Assembly (NCBI GenBank): GCA_030737875.1
Contig: CM060912.1
Span: forward strand, 880,981,199-881,045,198
Length of the DNA stretch: 64,000 nt
Source of the DNA: Allium sativum
Taxonomy: Eukaryota; Streptophyta; Magnoliopsida; Asparagales; Amaryllidaceae
Reading direction: 5' to 3'
The position numbers and the translations under genes are program-made. This document shows positions 22,030 through 32,673 of this stretch, one piece after another. Each line of letters starts with the position of its first letter. Positions within the stretch are counted from its first letter, which is position 1. Below the pieces are notes generated by a model. That model made no database searches. It had not been told where the DNA came from and worked only from the letters and a program-made list of their open reading frames with translations.

Positions 22030-25000
22030 TGTAACACCCCACCTCCGTTAAGGTCACTCACAAAGGGAATGCCTTAACTTTGGTGGAGCATTTTAGTAAA
22101 CAGAACAGAAACTTACAAGACAGATAAAACAGTACTTGAAAATTTTTAACTTTATTACAGCGGAAACAGAAAATTAATAAGGTTACATCCTTTCAATTTC
22201 AGAATTCAAGTACAAAATATCAGTCTTGTACAAAAGCCTTCAAATTGCATAGTTTAAAGTCATAATCCCCATGGAACGGAAGCTATACAGAGCCAAGCCA
22301 TACTTTAAGCACTTCAAGCAAAGAGAAATCCGGATCAAGCTAAAGTATTTCCCTCCTTGGATAACCTGGGGGGGAAACGGAAGAAAGGAGGCGAAACAAC
22401 AAGGGTCAGACAAAAAGTTTGGCAAGTCCAGTGACTTTCAGCATATGAACAGATAATAATAATATGATATGAACATAAAACTGGATGTGAGATAACTATA
22501 ACAGGTGTAGCAGATATAACAGAAAAACAGAATGATATAAACTATTGTTTTACACTTCTCTGCACTAATACTAGCATAGCAAAATTAGGTGTCACCCTAA
22601 CGTCTAAATTGAAATAGGAACGGGTACATAATACTTTAACAGAAACAGAATGCTAATAATGGGCCTTTACTACCCGATCAGAAACAGACAGAAGAAGAAA
22701 CGGATTTATCCCTATGGAGACAGAATGTGGAATTAGGTGTACACTAGTAATGGGCCTTTACCACCCGAACAGACGGTACCACACAGAAACAGACAGGTGT
22801 TACCACCCAACAGAAACAGACGGTACCAACAGAAACAGACAGAACTAAGCGTACCCTAAAACCCTACCCCAAGCGATCGGCTCCCTAATACATATATATC
22901 CTGTGTCGGCCCTACAGTAGGGTGTATCACTTCCTAAAGTGACAACCAATTGGCACAGACCTATTTACAGATGTCACGGCGTCTTACATCCTCAGAGGCA
23001 GACCGGGATCCATGCACGCACATGACCCGGTTGGAACGCACCATCAACACCCCTCGCCATTATCAGAATGAACCACTTATAATTAGTTCAGTAAGCATGC
23101 CCGGACCCTACCTACTGTTGGGTCAAAGTTTTGATACCAGAAAGGGTTACTGACTAATATGGGTCCCAAACAACAGACGGCACAAGTAATTCCCCTCCTA
23201 ACCTTGTGTCCCCAGACTAACAGATCTCAGATTAACTTGTTTACAAGTTCAGACATACAGAATTCAGATTTACTAATTCACAAATTAAGTTAACAAGTTT
23301 TCAGACTAACAGGTCAGATATACAAATTTTTCAGATTTGTCTAACTTTGTATTGGGCCTACAGATTCATGGACGGGTTTTACTACATCTATTAATCCCTT
23401 TGGTTTAACCCTATTCTTCCCCAATACGTTTTAGACGTCATTCTTATCTTAGATTTTGCATTAATTAATTATTAATGCACAGACCTCTCACATTAGGTCG
23501 GTAGCTTGTGGCCGCTGGATATGCCGGGCGGTTCCGGGCAGACTTCTGCCACAAGCCAGACCTAACCTCGTGTCTTACGCATGTTATGACTAACTTCTCA
23601 CATTAGAACCTATTGTTTGCGGCCACTGGATGTGCCGGGCGGTTCCGGGCAGATTTACGCCGCAAACTCATTCTAACCTCGAGTTAGCCATGTTTATCTT
23701 TGCGGCCAATTAATTAATAATTTACCGTTTATGCGCACGCCCAATATATATGCCAATTCAGATTATATCAATAACAGGATGATTATATCAACATAGCAGA
23801 TAACAGATTTTATATGACTTAACGGATTTAACAGATTTAGCAACTTAGCAGATTTTGGCATATAACAGGTTAGGCATTTCAACCGACAAATTTAACAGAT
23901 TAGGCATTTCAATCTAATTAGCAGTCTAGGCAATATAACAAAACTAGCAGTTTAGGCAACTTGGCAAAATTAGCAGATTTAGCAAATTTAATATTTCTAA
24001 AGGTTCTATTTACATGCCTTGCCTAAACATAAATTAGGCCTAAGTTCATATGCCTAAATAATGTCATGATTCACAATATGATCATATACTTCCATGTTTG
24101 CATACATTTACATAGCGCAGAATATGGACATAATTTACCCTATAACATATGTTCCAATTTTTGTTAAACTAGCATTTTACATCAGATTCACATATAAATT
24201 ATACCAAATATAACCATTAATTCCAATGCATGCCATATATCCAAAAATCCCTATTTAGGTGTAATCACAATAATAGATATCCTAATTAATGCAAATCTTT
24301 TACACCTAAGCTTCCATATCTTCTTCTTTTTAAGTCATGAATCATTATGCAAACTATACCCAACAATCTAAATCTTTAAATCATATCTTCTAAAAATCAA
24401 ATCTTGACTTTTATATGCATTTTGTCCAAAGTCTCAAATCATATGTAATCTTACAATGGTTCCTCTTTTCTTCTATCATAGAATATGCATAGATCCAAAT
24501 CTATGTTTACAACATATGCTCATTAATTACAGTTCTGAATTACAACATAGCTATGCATACAGCATGCATAAATTATATGTTCATAGTCAAATTTATGCAT
24601 ATGTCCAATATATTTTATGCCTCAGACCTAAAGTCATACATTCAATTTAGTCTTGTCAAATTTCGCATCATTCATCCCAAAATTTGCGTTCATACGTTCA
24701 TCTCTTATGAGATTAGGCACAGGCTCGTGGTAGCCTGGCTATAAAAACAGAAAAGAAGAAAAGGGATACAGAAAAACAGATCTGATAGAAGAGAATATAT
24801 ATACAATCTCAGATTCAGAATCAAAAACATATCAAAATTATTATTAACGTTTATAGCGGAAAATAACTGTACTTGCCTTGATTGGATTAAAGAAAGAACT
24901 TTAACTTGTTGTAGAATCTTTGCAGAAACTCTAATCTCTAGTTTGAATTGAGTTGCTTAGGCTGATGTTGATTATCTTCTAGTTTTAATTCCAGCAGAGC

Positions 25001-25612
25001 AGAGACGCCATTTTTATTTTTAATTAGAAGAAGAGAGCAATGGAGGCTAGAGAATTGTGTAAGAAACCTAGGTAGAGTCTAGGGTCATTTTATAGAGTTT
25101 ATGAACTGATTAGGACCATCGATGTTGCTTGGATTGATCGTAGCCATTCATTCGCAAGCGGGACCAATTAGAGCCTGCCACCTAGCCCTAATGACAAAGC
25201 AGACCACAGAAAATCGACCAACATAAAATAGGCCAGCCAGGGTGGACTGGGTTCGACCTGGGTCTGGACCAGGTCGACAGCCCTGTCGACAGCCCTGTCG
25301 ACCTGGTTAGACCAGGTTGACAGCCCAGTCGACCTGGGTGTCTTAGGCAGGATTTTTCCCGCCTTGGCCAATTGGGCCCGGTTTTAATTTTTAAACTGTT
25401 TTATTCTGTTCGAATTTTAAACTTAATTCAGAAACTTCCGAAGGCCATATCTTCTTCATACGGACTCCGTTTTTCGAAAACTCGGACTCTATTTCGCGTA
25501 TTTTTCCGAGACGAACGCAATGGCGTATCCCGTTTCCCTTAGTTCTTTGATTTCAAATTAATTATACTTTAATTTGTTAATTCCACAGTTATAGAATACA
25601 CGGGGTGTTACA
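22030..25612 (-). repeat. 5' LTR of the TR-GAG element
   Basis: 3583 bp, same length as and nearly identical to 16463-20045. Sample differences: TCTGGC/TTTGGC near 22421, ACAAATC/GCAAATC near 24290, a short cluster near 24776. It includes hairpins at 23493-23565 and 23603-23676. No gene inside; in minus sense it should hold the promoter. Confidence 0.93.
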
Positions 25613-25617
25613 GTCTC
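25613..25617. repeat. Target-site duplication, right copy (GTCTC)
   Basis: Pairs with 16458-16462; the interrupted giant LTR resumes immediately after it (CAAATTCGAC). Confidence 0.95.
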
Positions 25618-25906
25618 CAAATTCGACAAAATTAGTTTTGTTAGGACAGTATCGTCAAAACGTAGCCAGGTTTATTTTTCTGGAATTTTTTGAATCAGTA
25701 TGTGACCCCGGTAAATTGAAATATACGTTCAAATCCAATATATATTGAATTATATTTTAATTTAAATGAAAACTGATCGTAACAACCGAATTGGGTTACA
25801 AAACATATCCCATTGTGTCCGGAATGGGGGTATTTGGCTCGGGGCATCAGTCGTTGGGTTCGATTCGGAGTTAGCGTCATTACACTAGTGAATTTGGAAT
25901 TAAATA

Positions 25907-25936
25907 TTATTAATATATATATATATATATATATAA
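25907..25936 (+). promoter_or_regulatory. TA tract with likely LTR TATA box, copy B
   Basis: A TATATA tract ends in TATATAACCCTAGCCCCC (TATATAA at 25930-25936), about 915 bp into the LTR once the insertion is removed. Copy C has TTTATAAAACCCTAGCCCC at the same place (33592), D has TATAAATA (48276) and E has TTATAAAACAACCCC (59634). Confidence 0.5.
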
Positions 25937-26119
25937 CCCTAGCCCCCTTTCATTAATTGTGCGCCACCCCAATTCATTTTAACGAACGAAATTGTTCAAA
26001 CCTTCAATCCCAAATCGCGGCCAAGTCGTTACAAATTAGGGTAGGGTCCTAAAGGGAAATTCAAAGAGGAAATCTAGAGCCTTAAATCCATACCCACGGG
26101 ATCAAATATGGTTGAGTAT

Positions 26120-26330
26120 ATTGGGGGGAATTAGCTGCTGAAAGCAGTGCCGCTCATCGGCGAATTCTGGCGAGGATGGGCCATCGGAGGTGCCGCCACT
26201 CACGGCGTAGGGTGAGGGTCTGGCGGCGCGTCGCCCAGCGAGGTCTGATCGGAGTCGCGAGGCCTCTGGCGGCGGTGGAGGCGCAATTAAGGTTTGGAGC
26301 ACGGTGGGTTCAAACGTGTTTTGGATGGAA
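26120..26330 (+). other. GC-rich leader island of LTR copy B
   Basis: GC-rich stretch (GCCGCCACTCACGGCG, TGGCGGCGCGTCGCCC) just downstream of the TATA region, related to copy C 33780-33990 but not obviously to A, D or E. The minus-strand frame at 26102-26302 is a composition effect. Confidence 0.6.
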
Positions 26331-26739
26331 GAGAGGTTAAGAGAGTTTAATTAATTAATTAATTATTCTAATTATGTAATTGAATGTTCATAACAACATT
26401 TCATCTCCATACGAAGTCCAAATGCAATGATTTCGGTTGCGTTGCGATCATGGAACCGAGAGCTTCGCAACAAAATTGACCGCATCCAATTTGGAGCATG
26501 TTAGAATTTCGAGAAAATTCAAAACCAAACTGTTTGGAAATTCAGAAATAAAACTGACGGAGTGGAAACCAAATGTGAGAACTTCTTCTCACTCTATTTA
26601 ATTTTCAGTAAGATATATACTAGGATGCAGACGGTGCTTAGCAACACCCGACATAATTGATTGTACAAACCATGATTGTTTGTTTGAATTTAATGGACTG
26701 TATTATGATCGTTGATTGTATGGTATGGAATAAAATATT

Positions 26740-26990
26740 CGAATAATAAAAATATCGTTTTTATCGTATATATAAACTGAATAAAATATTCACGTATGGA
26801 ATAAAATATTTGAATAATAAAAATATCATTTTTGTTGTATATGAACTAAATAAAATATTCATGTATGTAATAAAATATTTGAATAATAAAAATATCATTT
26901 TTATTGTATATATGAACTGAATAAAATATTTGAATAATAAAAATATCATTTATATTGTATATATTAACTGAATAAAATATTCATGAGTTG
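26740..26990 (+). repeat. About 70-bp AT-rich tandem array, copy B
   Basis: About four units of GGAATAAAATATTTGAATAA then TAAAAATATCATTTTTATTG then TATATGAACT. The units begin near 26728, 26799, 26868 and 26920. Copy C has about five related units (34390-34720); D has one. Confidence 0.8.
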
Positions 26991-27743
26991 AAATAAATAT
27001 TCATTTACAAATCAGACGATTTGTTTATGTACACCCATTTAACTGACATTGATTGGGACGATAATATTTTACACATCGCCCAACTTGACAAATAAAATCT
27101 GTGTTTGTTGATTGAAACCCCACACGGGTATTGGGATGATATTTGACGTACAGTAATCCCAATCGTTTAATTGTATGTCAATCGATGGGTTGACAGGCTG
27201 TTGTAAGCGTTGATTATTTATATGTAATGCTTATGTAGTTGTGTAGTGCAATCTGGCTGATGGTTGATTGTTTATTATGTTGATATATACATGTGTTTTA
27301 TGAAATCCATATAAATAAAATTATATGGTAATCGATTGTGTCTGATTCCAATTCAGAAATAAGGAATATTTTAAAATAACAAATATTTTAAAATAATGAA
27401 TATTGTAAAATAATATTTAGAAAAGAATCAAAATATGATTTTGAAGTCCGATTTTGGATAGACACGAAAATATTTAAATATATGAAGCCGGGTTGATTAG
27501 TTATGCGCCTTTTGGATGCTATCGATATTTATATTGATTATATTCATTTTTACAATGAATATCGGAAAACAAGTGATCTCAAAATCAGATATTTGAAAAT
27601 ATTATCATTTATATTATAATGATATAGAGTATTTAATTTTGATATAAAATTGAAAATGAAGTTGGAATCGTTTTTAAAACGAATTTAAAACGATTTATAA
27701 AATACGTTTTAGATGTAAATCGATGAAATAAATATAATATATA

Positions 27744-28103
27744 TTATATATATTTAATGGCCTGAATAGAACGCGTCGCGCCATGCCGCGGTAGTTCGTG
27801 AATTTCTACCACTAACTTCGAATGGACATTACGGGAGATCCGATTATCGGATTCTCCTAAAACTTGAACCATTGGGTTCGTATCGAAAAGAGGTTTCCAA
27901 GGAATATAAGAGATTTGAAATCTGACGGTTGGATTTGGAATTATGTCCAAATCAAATTCGGAAATGGTCGTTGTAAGTGCGGTTCGATGCCTTGATAAAA
28001 TTATTAAAAATATCAATAATTTGTGTAAAATCATAATAAATGATTTGGAAAGAATTTGGATAAAAATTCGGTGTTTGTAAAGATAAAAGTATATTTTTAT
28101 CAA
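27744..28103 (-). other. Antisense open frame in LTR copy B
   Basis: 119-codon frame antisense to LTR sense, in register with the frames at 35493-35831 (C), 49912-50319 (D) and 127-630 (A). Shared segments: ILHKLLIFLIILSR, FDLDIIPNPTVRFQIS, WKPLFDTNP, VLGESDNRISRNVHSK, VEIHELPRHGA. No similarity to any family I recognise and no promoter seen. Chance conservation is possible. Confidence 0.3.
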
Positions 28104-28795
28104 AATGAACTAGTTATGAACTAGTTATGAACTAGAATTATAATCCAATATTTTTAAATAAATAAACTGGGGTTGAAATGGCTTTAAAAATAACCAGAAT
28201 TTCAAATATAGGAATTGGAATGGATTTGAATCGAAATTATCCTCTTAATATTTCGATGTTGGATTCCATGATTATACGGATATTGAGGAGGAATTTGGAA
28301 GATATATATATATATATATCGTTATTCCCAATACGATATTTGTTGATTTCAGAATTTAATATTTTATATAAGCTGATATAATTGTTTTCACAGCCTTGTA
28401 TTTAATATTGAATTGGATTTTGGGTCTGTCGTGATTGGTGTCTTCATTAACACTGTTCTTAAACCCAGTTGAGAAAAGAATAAATCTTTTAATAAAGATT
28501 ATTAGAATTTCCAATTAATTAATATTTAATTGGAATGAAATGGGATGTGAATCTGGTTTATTGTGAATTGTGTTTTTAATGAAATTCGTTTTTAACTCGA
28601 TTTATAGTGAAAGGTGATTTGGAATTTATAAATCATTTTATTAAGATTTAACGGGAATTTTCCAAAGTAAAGTTTTCCAATTTAATATATTAAACTGGAA
28701 TTGAATGGAATTCGATTTGGTAATAATCAAAGTGAACTTCTGTAGAGGAAGACTGTTAATATATATGGAATTTAAAAGGCTTTGTCGTTATTCCA

Positions 28796-28804
28796 TTTAT
28801 ATTA
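28796..28804. repeat. MITE target-site duplication, left (TTTATATTA)
   Basis: Matches 29124-29132 exactly; the empty site in copy C reads CCATTTATATTATTAGTCGG. Confidence 0.92.
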
Positions 28805-29123
28805 GGATTAATTGACAAGAATAATCCGAAGTTTAACGTTTCCGCCCATATTAATCCCAAGTTTGCGTTATTTAAGAATAATCCCAAGTTTAGGGGGTGT
28901 CTTCCCAAATTGATCCCGATGACTTTTGATGACTTTTTCAGTGTTATTTTGGGATCAATATGGGAAGACATCCCAAAACTTTGGATTAATATGGGAAGAT
29001 ACAAGTAATTAGGATTAATTTGGGAAGACACCCCCTAAACTTGGGATTATTCTTAAATAACGCAAACTTGGGATTAATATGGGCGGAAACATTAAACTTT
29101 GGATTATTCTTGTCAATTAATCC
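28805..29123. mobile_element. MULE-type MITE, 319 bp, inserted in LTR B
   Basis: Almost the whole element is an inverted repeat. The first 23 bases (GGATTAATTGACAAG...) are the exact reverse complement of the last 23, and the similarity continues for about 110 bp from each end around a roughly 90-bp centre. TTTATATTA is duplicated at 28796-28804 and 29124-29132 (9 bp). Copies C (36504) and D (51144) show the empty site. Long inverted repeats with a 9-bp duplication are the Mutator-like pattern; no transposase, so non-autonomous. Confidence 0.92.
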
Positions 29124-29132
29124 TTTATATTA
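29124..29132. repeat. MITE target-site duplication, right (TTTATATTA)
   Basis: Second copy of the 9-bp duplication of 28796-28804. Confidence 0.92.
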
Positions 29133-29282
29133 TTAGTCGGACACGGAAATCAATATCGATTATATATTGATTTTTTCCTGTGAAGATTCCATTTTTATGA
29201 AAGAGGATTTGGATTTATCTTGAACTGTGTTTTAAATGACATTAGTTCTTTAACCCAGTTAAAGACAAGATTACATGTCTAT

Positions 29283-29411
29283 CATTGTATTTCGAACTAT
29301 ATGGTTGATCTCTGCTAAATATATATCTGTTTGGTGGCGGAGAATTTATTCTCTTGCTTAACACCCTTCTCTAAGACGTACGAGCTTAGAGGTTATATAT
29401 CGGTAGAAATC
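29283..29411 (+). repeat. LTR-internal duplication, first copy
   Basis: About 130 bp (ATTGTATTT, TTGATCTCT, AAATATATATCTGTT, GGAGAATTTATTCTCTTGCT, AACACCCTTCTC, GGTTATATATCG) repeated at about 30262-30381, 979 bp later. D has the same pair at about 51305 and 52285 (980 bp apart). E keeps one copy (about 63466-63585). The core GAGAAT-TT-ATTCTC is itself palindromic and is kept in every copy. Confidence 0.8.
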
Positions 29412-29966
29412 AATAGTATGGTGTAGATTGCTGATGCCACATGTTTGTGTTTCCAAAGTTAAATAATCATTAATATTGATTCTTTGGGAAGATTAAAACT
29501 AAGTGGAGTTTTAATGAATCTTTAATTAGATTGAAATGTGAATTGACAATTTAAATTATCAAATTTGGGAAGTGATCGAGAATGGAGTATCACTAGTTTT
29601 GCTTCATGCTATAGTTAAATCTTTAATTATATTTTAACGTGAAATGGTAATTAATTTTATCGATAACACCGTGGTGTTAGATATGGAGTATTACCAGTTT
29701 TGCTCCATGGGATGAATAGCTTGGGATTGGGAAATTAAACAAACGATTAATTTCGTAAGGTTCACTAATCCCGAGTAGTTTGGATAAACCTTAATTTGGT
29801 TTGAATTGATATCCAAAGTAGGATTAAAGAATAAATTCAAAGAATTTATCTTTGATAAAATTAATGGGAACCTTTCCCAAAGGATGTGAATATTGAAATA
29901 AAAGAATATTTAGAATTGGAATGAGGCGTATGTTGTGTTTTATAGCACTTGATTTTAAAATACGCG

Positions 29967-30061
29967 AGTTATTCAGGAAGGCCGGGTTTATACCCATTCT
30001 GAATAACTGATTCGACGATAAGTCGACGATGAAGACGGTCGTTGAAGACCGGAGGTCTTCA
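29967..30061 (+). other. Series of three short hairpins in LTR B
   Basis: AGTTATTCAG/CTGAATAACT (29967-30008), TCGAC-GATAA-GTCGA (30012-30026) and TGAAGACC-GGA-GGTCTTCA (30043-30061). D keeps the first and third (third at 52064-52082, loop GAA). E keeps the first (near 63201-63241) but has a mismatch in the third. Confidence 0.5.
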
Positions 30062-30261
30062 CATTGTTTGGATGATTACTGATGTCTAGATTGGGCTATA
30101 CACCCAAGACAAGGTAATAACTGGTGATCGTCCAGACATACTTGGAGATCAGCCTGATATGCGAAGACCTCTCTCCTGTATTGGACATATGGGACGAGGA
30201 ATAAGGTGCCTCCGGTTTCGTTCAGGCCCAGAACAAACTTGTAAATGGATGTGTGTCTGAC

Positions 30262-30381
30262 ATTGTATTTTATTCTATGTTGATTGATCTCTATTAAATA
30301 TATATCTGTTCAGTGCCGGAGAATTTATTCTCTTGCTTAACACCCTTCTCTTAAATGTATGAGCTCGAAGGTTATATATCG
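30262..30381 (+). repeat. LTR-internal duplication, second copy
   Basis: Partner of 29283-29411, with GGAGAATTTATTCTC at 30318-30332. Confidence 0.8.
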
Positions 30382-31559
30382 ATAGACATCAGTCGCATGG
30401 CGTGAGTTGCCAGTGTGGCATGCTGAGATGCAAATGATCAAGGCTTCTGTTGAAAAGCAGAGTCATGTGGTTGATGATCAAAGAACGGCTTTAATATAGC
30501 ATAGCTTTGTGTATAGCATTAATTCACGAGCTTCACACCCTGGTGTGAACCAGAAACGGGATGAAGGACAGCAGGGAGGACATGCGTTTCTATCTAGCTA
30601 GAAGTGGTGTCATGCTATGGATCCCAGACATTTTACTCATATGGATGTTGCATATTATTTGATGGTTAGCGAGGCGCCTCGGATATATCGGTTACTACAG
30701 AGCCGACGGATATTGAGTCATCTGGCTCATTTACACCCATAGGGTGGGGAAATGTATTGTTCATGGATTACTAATCCACTTAGAATGTGGACCGGCCCTG
30801 CATTTTTCTAGGTGCAGTTACGACTGTAGCCTGAAACATAGTAGGCTAGATTGTCTCGAATTCGGTAAGGACGATCCCTTTCCATGGTTCATGATGGAAT
30901 CCAAATTCCAATACGACATTTCAGTTTTAATTGTAGAGCCTAGTATGGCGACATGATAGATGGTACCCGTGCCGCCTGTGATTGATACATTTATATTTGA
31001 AATTGTTTTATACACTATGCACTTATAATAGTATCAAATGATTTGTTTTAAACGTAGCAAGTATGTTTGGCTATTATAAGAGAAAATTCTCTCCTCCGGC
31101 TTGTGTTGAATTGTGTGATGGGACCTGGGTGTTATAATAGCTTCATTTTTCCAAAAAGCATTCTGCTGTTTTTTTATGCACTGGTATTCTTGGAAGGAAA
31201 CCCGTTCTGTGTTATATGGCATGGTCCCTTGATTTACTTTATTTTTAAAGTAAAGTTTTAAATAACTGTTTTAGTTCTCACACCAGCCACATGACTGACC
31301 TGGAGTTTATTGTTTTAGCCTAAACTTTGGGCGCCTCTATTTTCCACACGGGCAGTTAGGAAATTTGGTTTTGCAGATTTATTCTTACAGGATCCTAGTT
31401 TACAGCTGGAGCTATATTCGGAGCGCTCTGTATCCATGTATTTATTTAAGCTATGTTATGTATTAATTTTTCGCTGCATTTAATTTTAAATCTCTGTTAT
31501 TTTCCAATGTATATTATTTATTCATACTCTGTATATTCTTGTACTCTGATGTAAATTGT

Positions 31560-31580
31560 TGTAATAAGCAATGAAATGTT
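31560..31580 (+). terminator. Possible polyadenylation region of the giant LTR
   Basis: TGTAATAAGCAATGAAATG about 100 bp before the LTR end, preceded by T-rich sequence. The same string occurs in D near 53585. A near-AATAAA signal in a U/A-rich context fits plant poly(A) sites; not proven. Confidence 0.3.
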
Positions 31581-31670
31581 CTTCTGTTAGTGTTCTGATT
31601 TGTCATGTTCTCAGACAATCTGTTCTTTCTCTTCTCTTCGGAGACCGAGGAAGTTCGGGTCGTCACAGTT

Positions 31671-31682
31671 TGGTATCAGAGC
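31671..31682 (+). other. Primer-binding site (initiator Met tRNA) of LARD-like element
   Basis: Perfect TGGTATCAGAGC, three bases after the LTR end GTCACA. It sets B as the 5' LTR and the element as plus. Confidence 0.95.
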
Positions 31683-32659
31683 TTTGGTTTACAGAGCTCA
31701 AAAACAAGACACATTAGAACCGAACGAAAGAATTCATCAGAGATTGGATTAGTAATATCCAATGAGAATGACTCATTAGAGATGGAATCAGTAGTGCCCT
31801 AGAATGAATTGGAAGAGTATTATTTTTTAAAATAAAAATGAAAATAAATTTGTTTTAGAAATTTAAACCTTATTAAATGTATTTGAATATTTTATTTTGA
31901 ATTGATTTAGACAATGATGTATATGAAGATTTTGCATTTACGCTTTCCAAACGTGTATAAGAAGCCTTAAATATACTGGATAGATATAGAATCGCACTCT
32001 AGTCGCCCAGAGATGATCCCTGTGATTAATGCATTATCACCAGTATCTATGTTCGAGTTTCAAAGGGGGGGGTATCTATATGTTTCCAATTGACTGGTGT
32101 GAGAACCATACTAGATAGGGTTATTAGTTGTGATTTGGCATCAAAAATGGATTTTTTTCATATACAAAAATTATGAATTTGAAAAGATAATCAACTAATT
32201 GAGTGCTGGTTGTGTTTTTTGATTACTGGTTTGATTAATTAAAATTTTGAACCATTACGCCAGATTGAATCAAATATTGAACTAACTTGAAAACTGATCG
32301 CAGTTGCATGCCTATACTTGTATATAGCAAGGAGGCTAGAGAAGAGGAATAAAATTGTATGCCCGACAAATTGGTATATGTGTACTAATTTATTGGGTTT
32401 AGATGATTTTATGAGCCGATTGGCTTTTTTTTTCTTTTTGGATGATGAGGGCCCTACGTGGCTAGTTGCGATTTTAAATGTCTCCCCGTACAAATGAGGT
32501 TATAGCGAAATTTTTCAAAAATTTAGGGTGTTAGCCAAATTTTTGAAAAATTAGAAAATTCTTAGAAATTTAAAAGTTGAAGAATGAACGCCATAATGAA
32601 AGTTGAGTTGATTAGTTAAACAACTTTCAGCTTTGTTCCTTTTCGAGGACGAAAAGATT
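31683..32659 (+). other. Interior of the LARD-like element, non-coding
   Basis: About 1 kb between primer site and polypurine tract. No Gag, protease, RT or integrase motif in any frame. The frames at 31605-31802 (plus, running out of the LTR) and 32239-32493 (minus) are short and unrecognised. GAGGACGAAAAG (32645-32656), normally just after integrase in Tekay/Del-like elements, remains at the 3' end. Confidence 0.75.
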
Positions 32660-32673
32660 TAAGTGGGGAAAAT
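32660..32673 (+). promoter_or_regulatory. Polypurine tract of LARD-like element
   Basis: TAAGTGGGGAAAAT immediately precedes TGTAACAACC at 32674. Confidence 0.9.

Larger units (their letters stand above)
16463..25612 (-). mobile_element. Young gag-only (TR-GAG) Ty3/gypsy element, 9150 bp
   Basis: Two 3583-bp LTRs (16463-20045, 22030-25612) flank a 1984-bp interior. The ends are TGTAACACCCC...GGGGTGTTACA with GTCTC duplicated on both sides. On the minus strand the interior reads primer site, gag with two zinc knuckles, short non-coding stretch, GGGGACGAAAT motif and AAGTGGGGGAGAA polypurine tract. Pol is missing altogether. By eye I find about 30 single-base differences between the LTRs, so this is the youngest LTR element here. 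Terminal-repeat elements carrying only Gag are described in plants as TR-GAG. Confidence 0.93.
25618..31667 (+). repeat. Giant-LTR copy B, remainder of the 5' LTR
   Basis: Continues copy B after the TR-GAG insertion and ends GGGTCGTCACA at 31667, four bases before the primer site. It contains the TATA region (25930), the GC island, a 70-bp tandem array, an antisense frame, the MITE, a hairpin series and a roughly 130-bp internal duplication. Apart from the MITE it is collinear with D (47985-53681). Confidence 0.88.
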
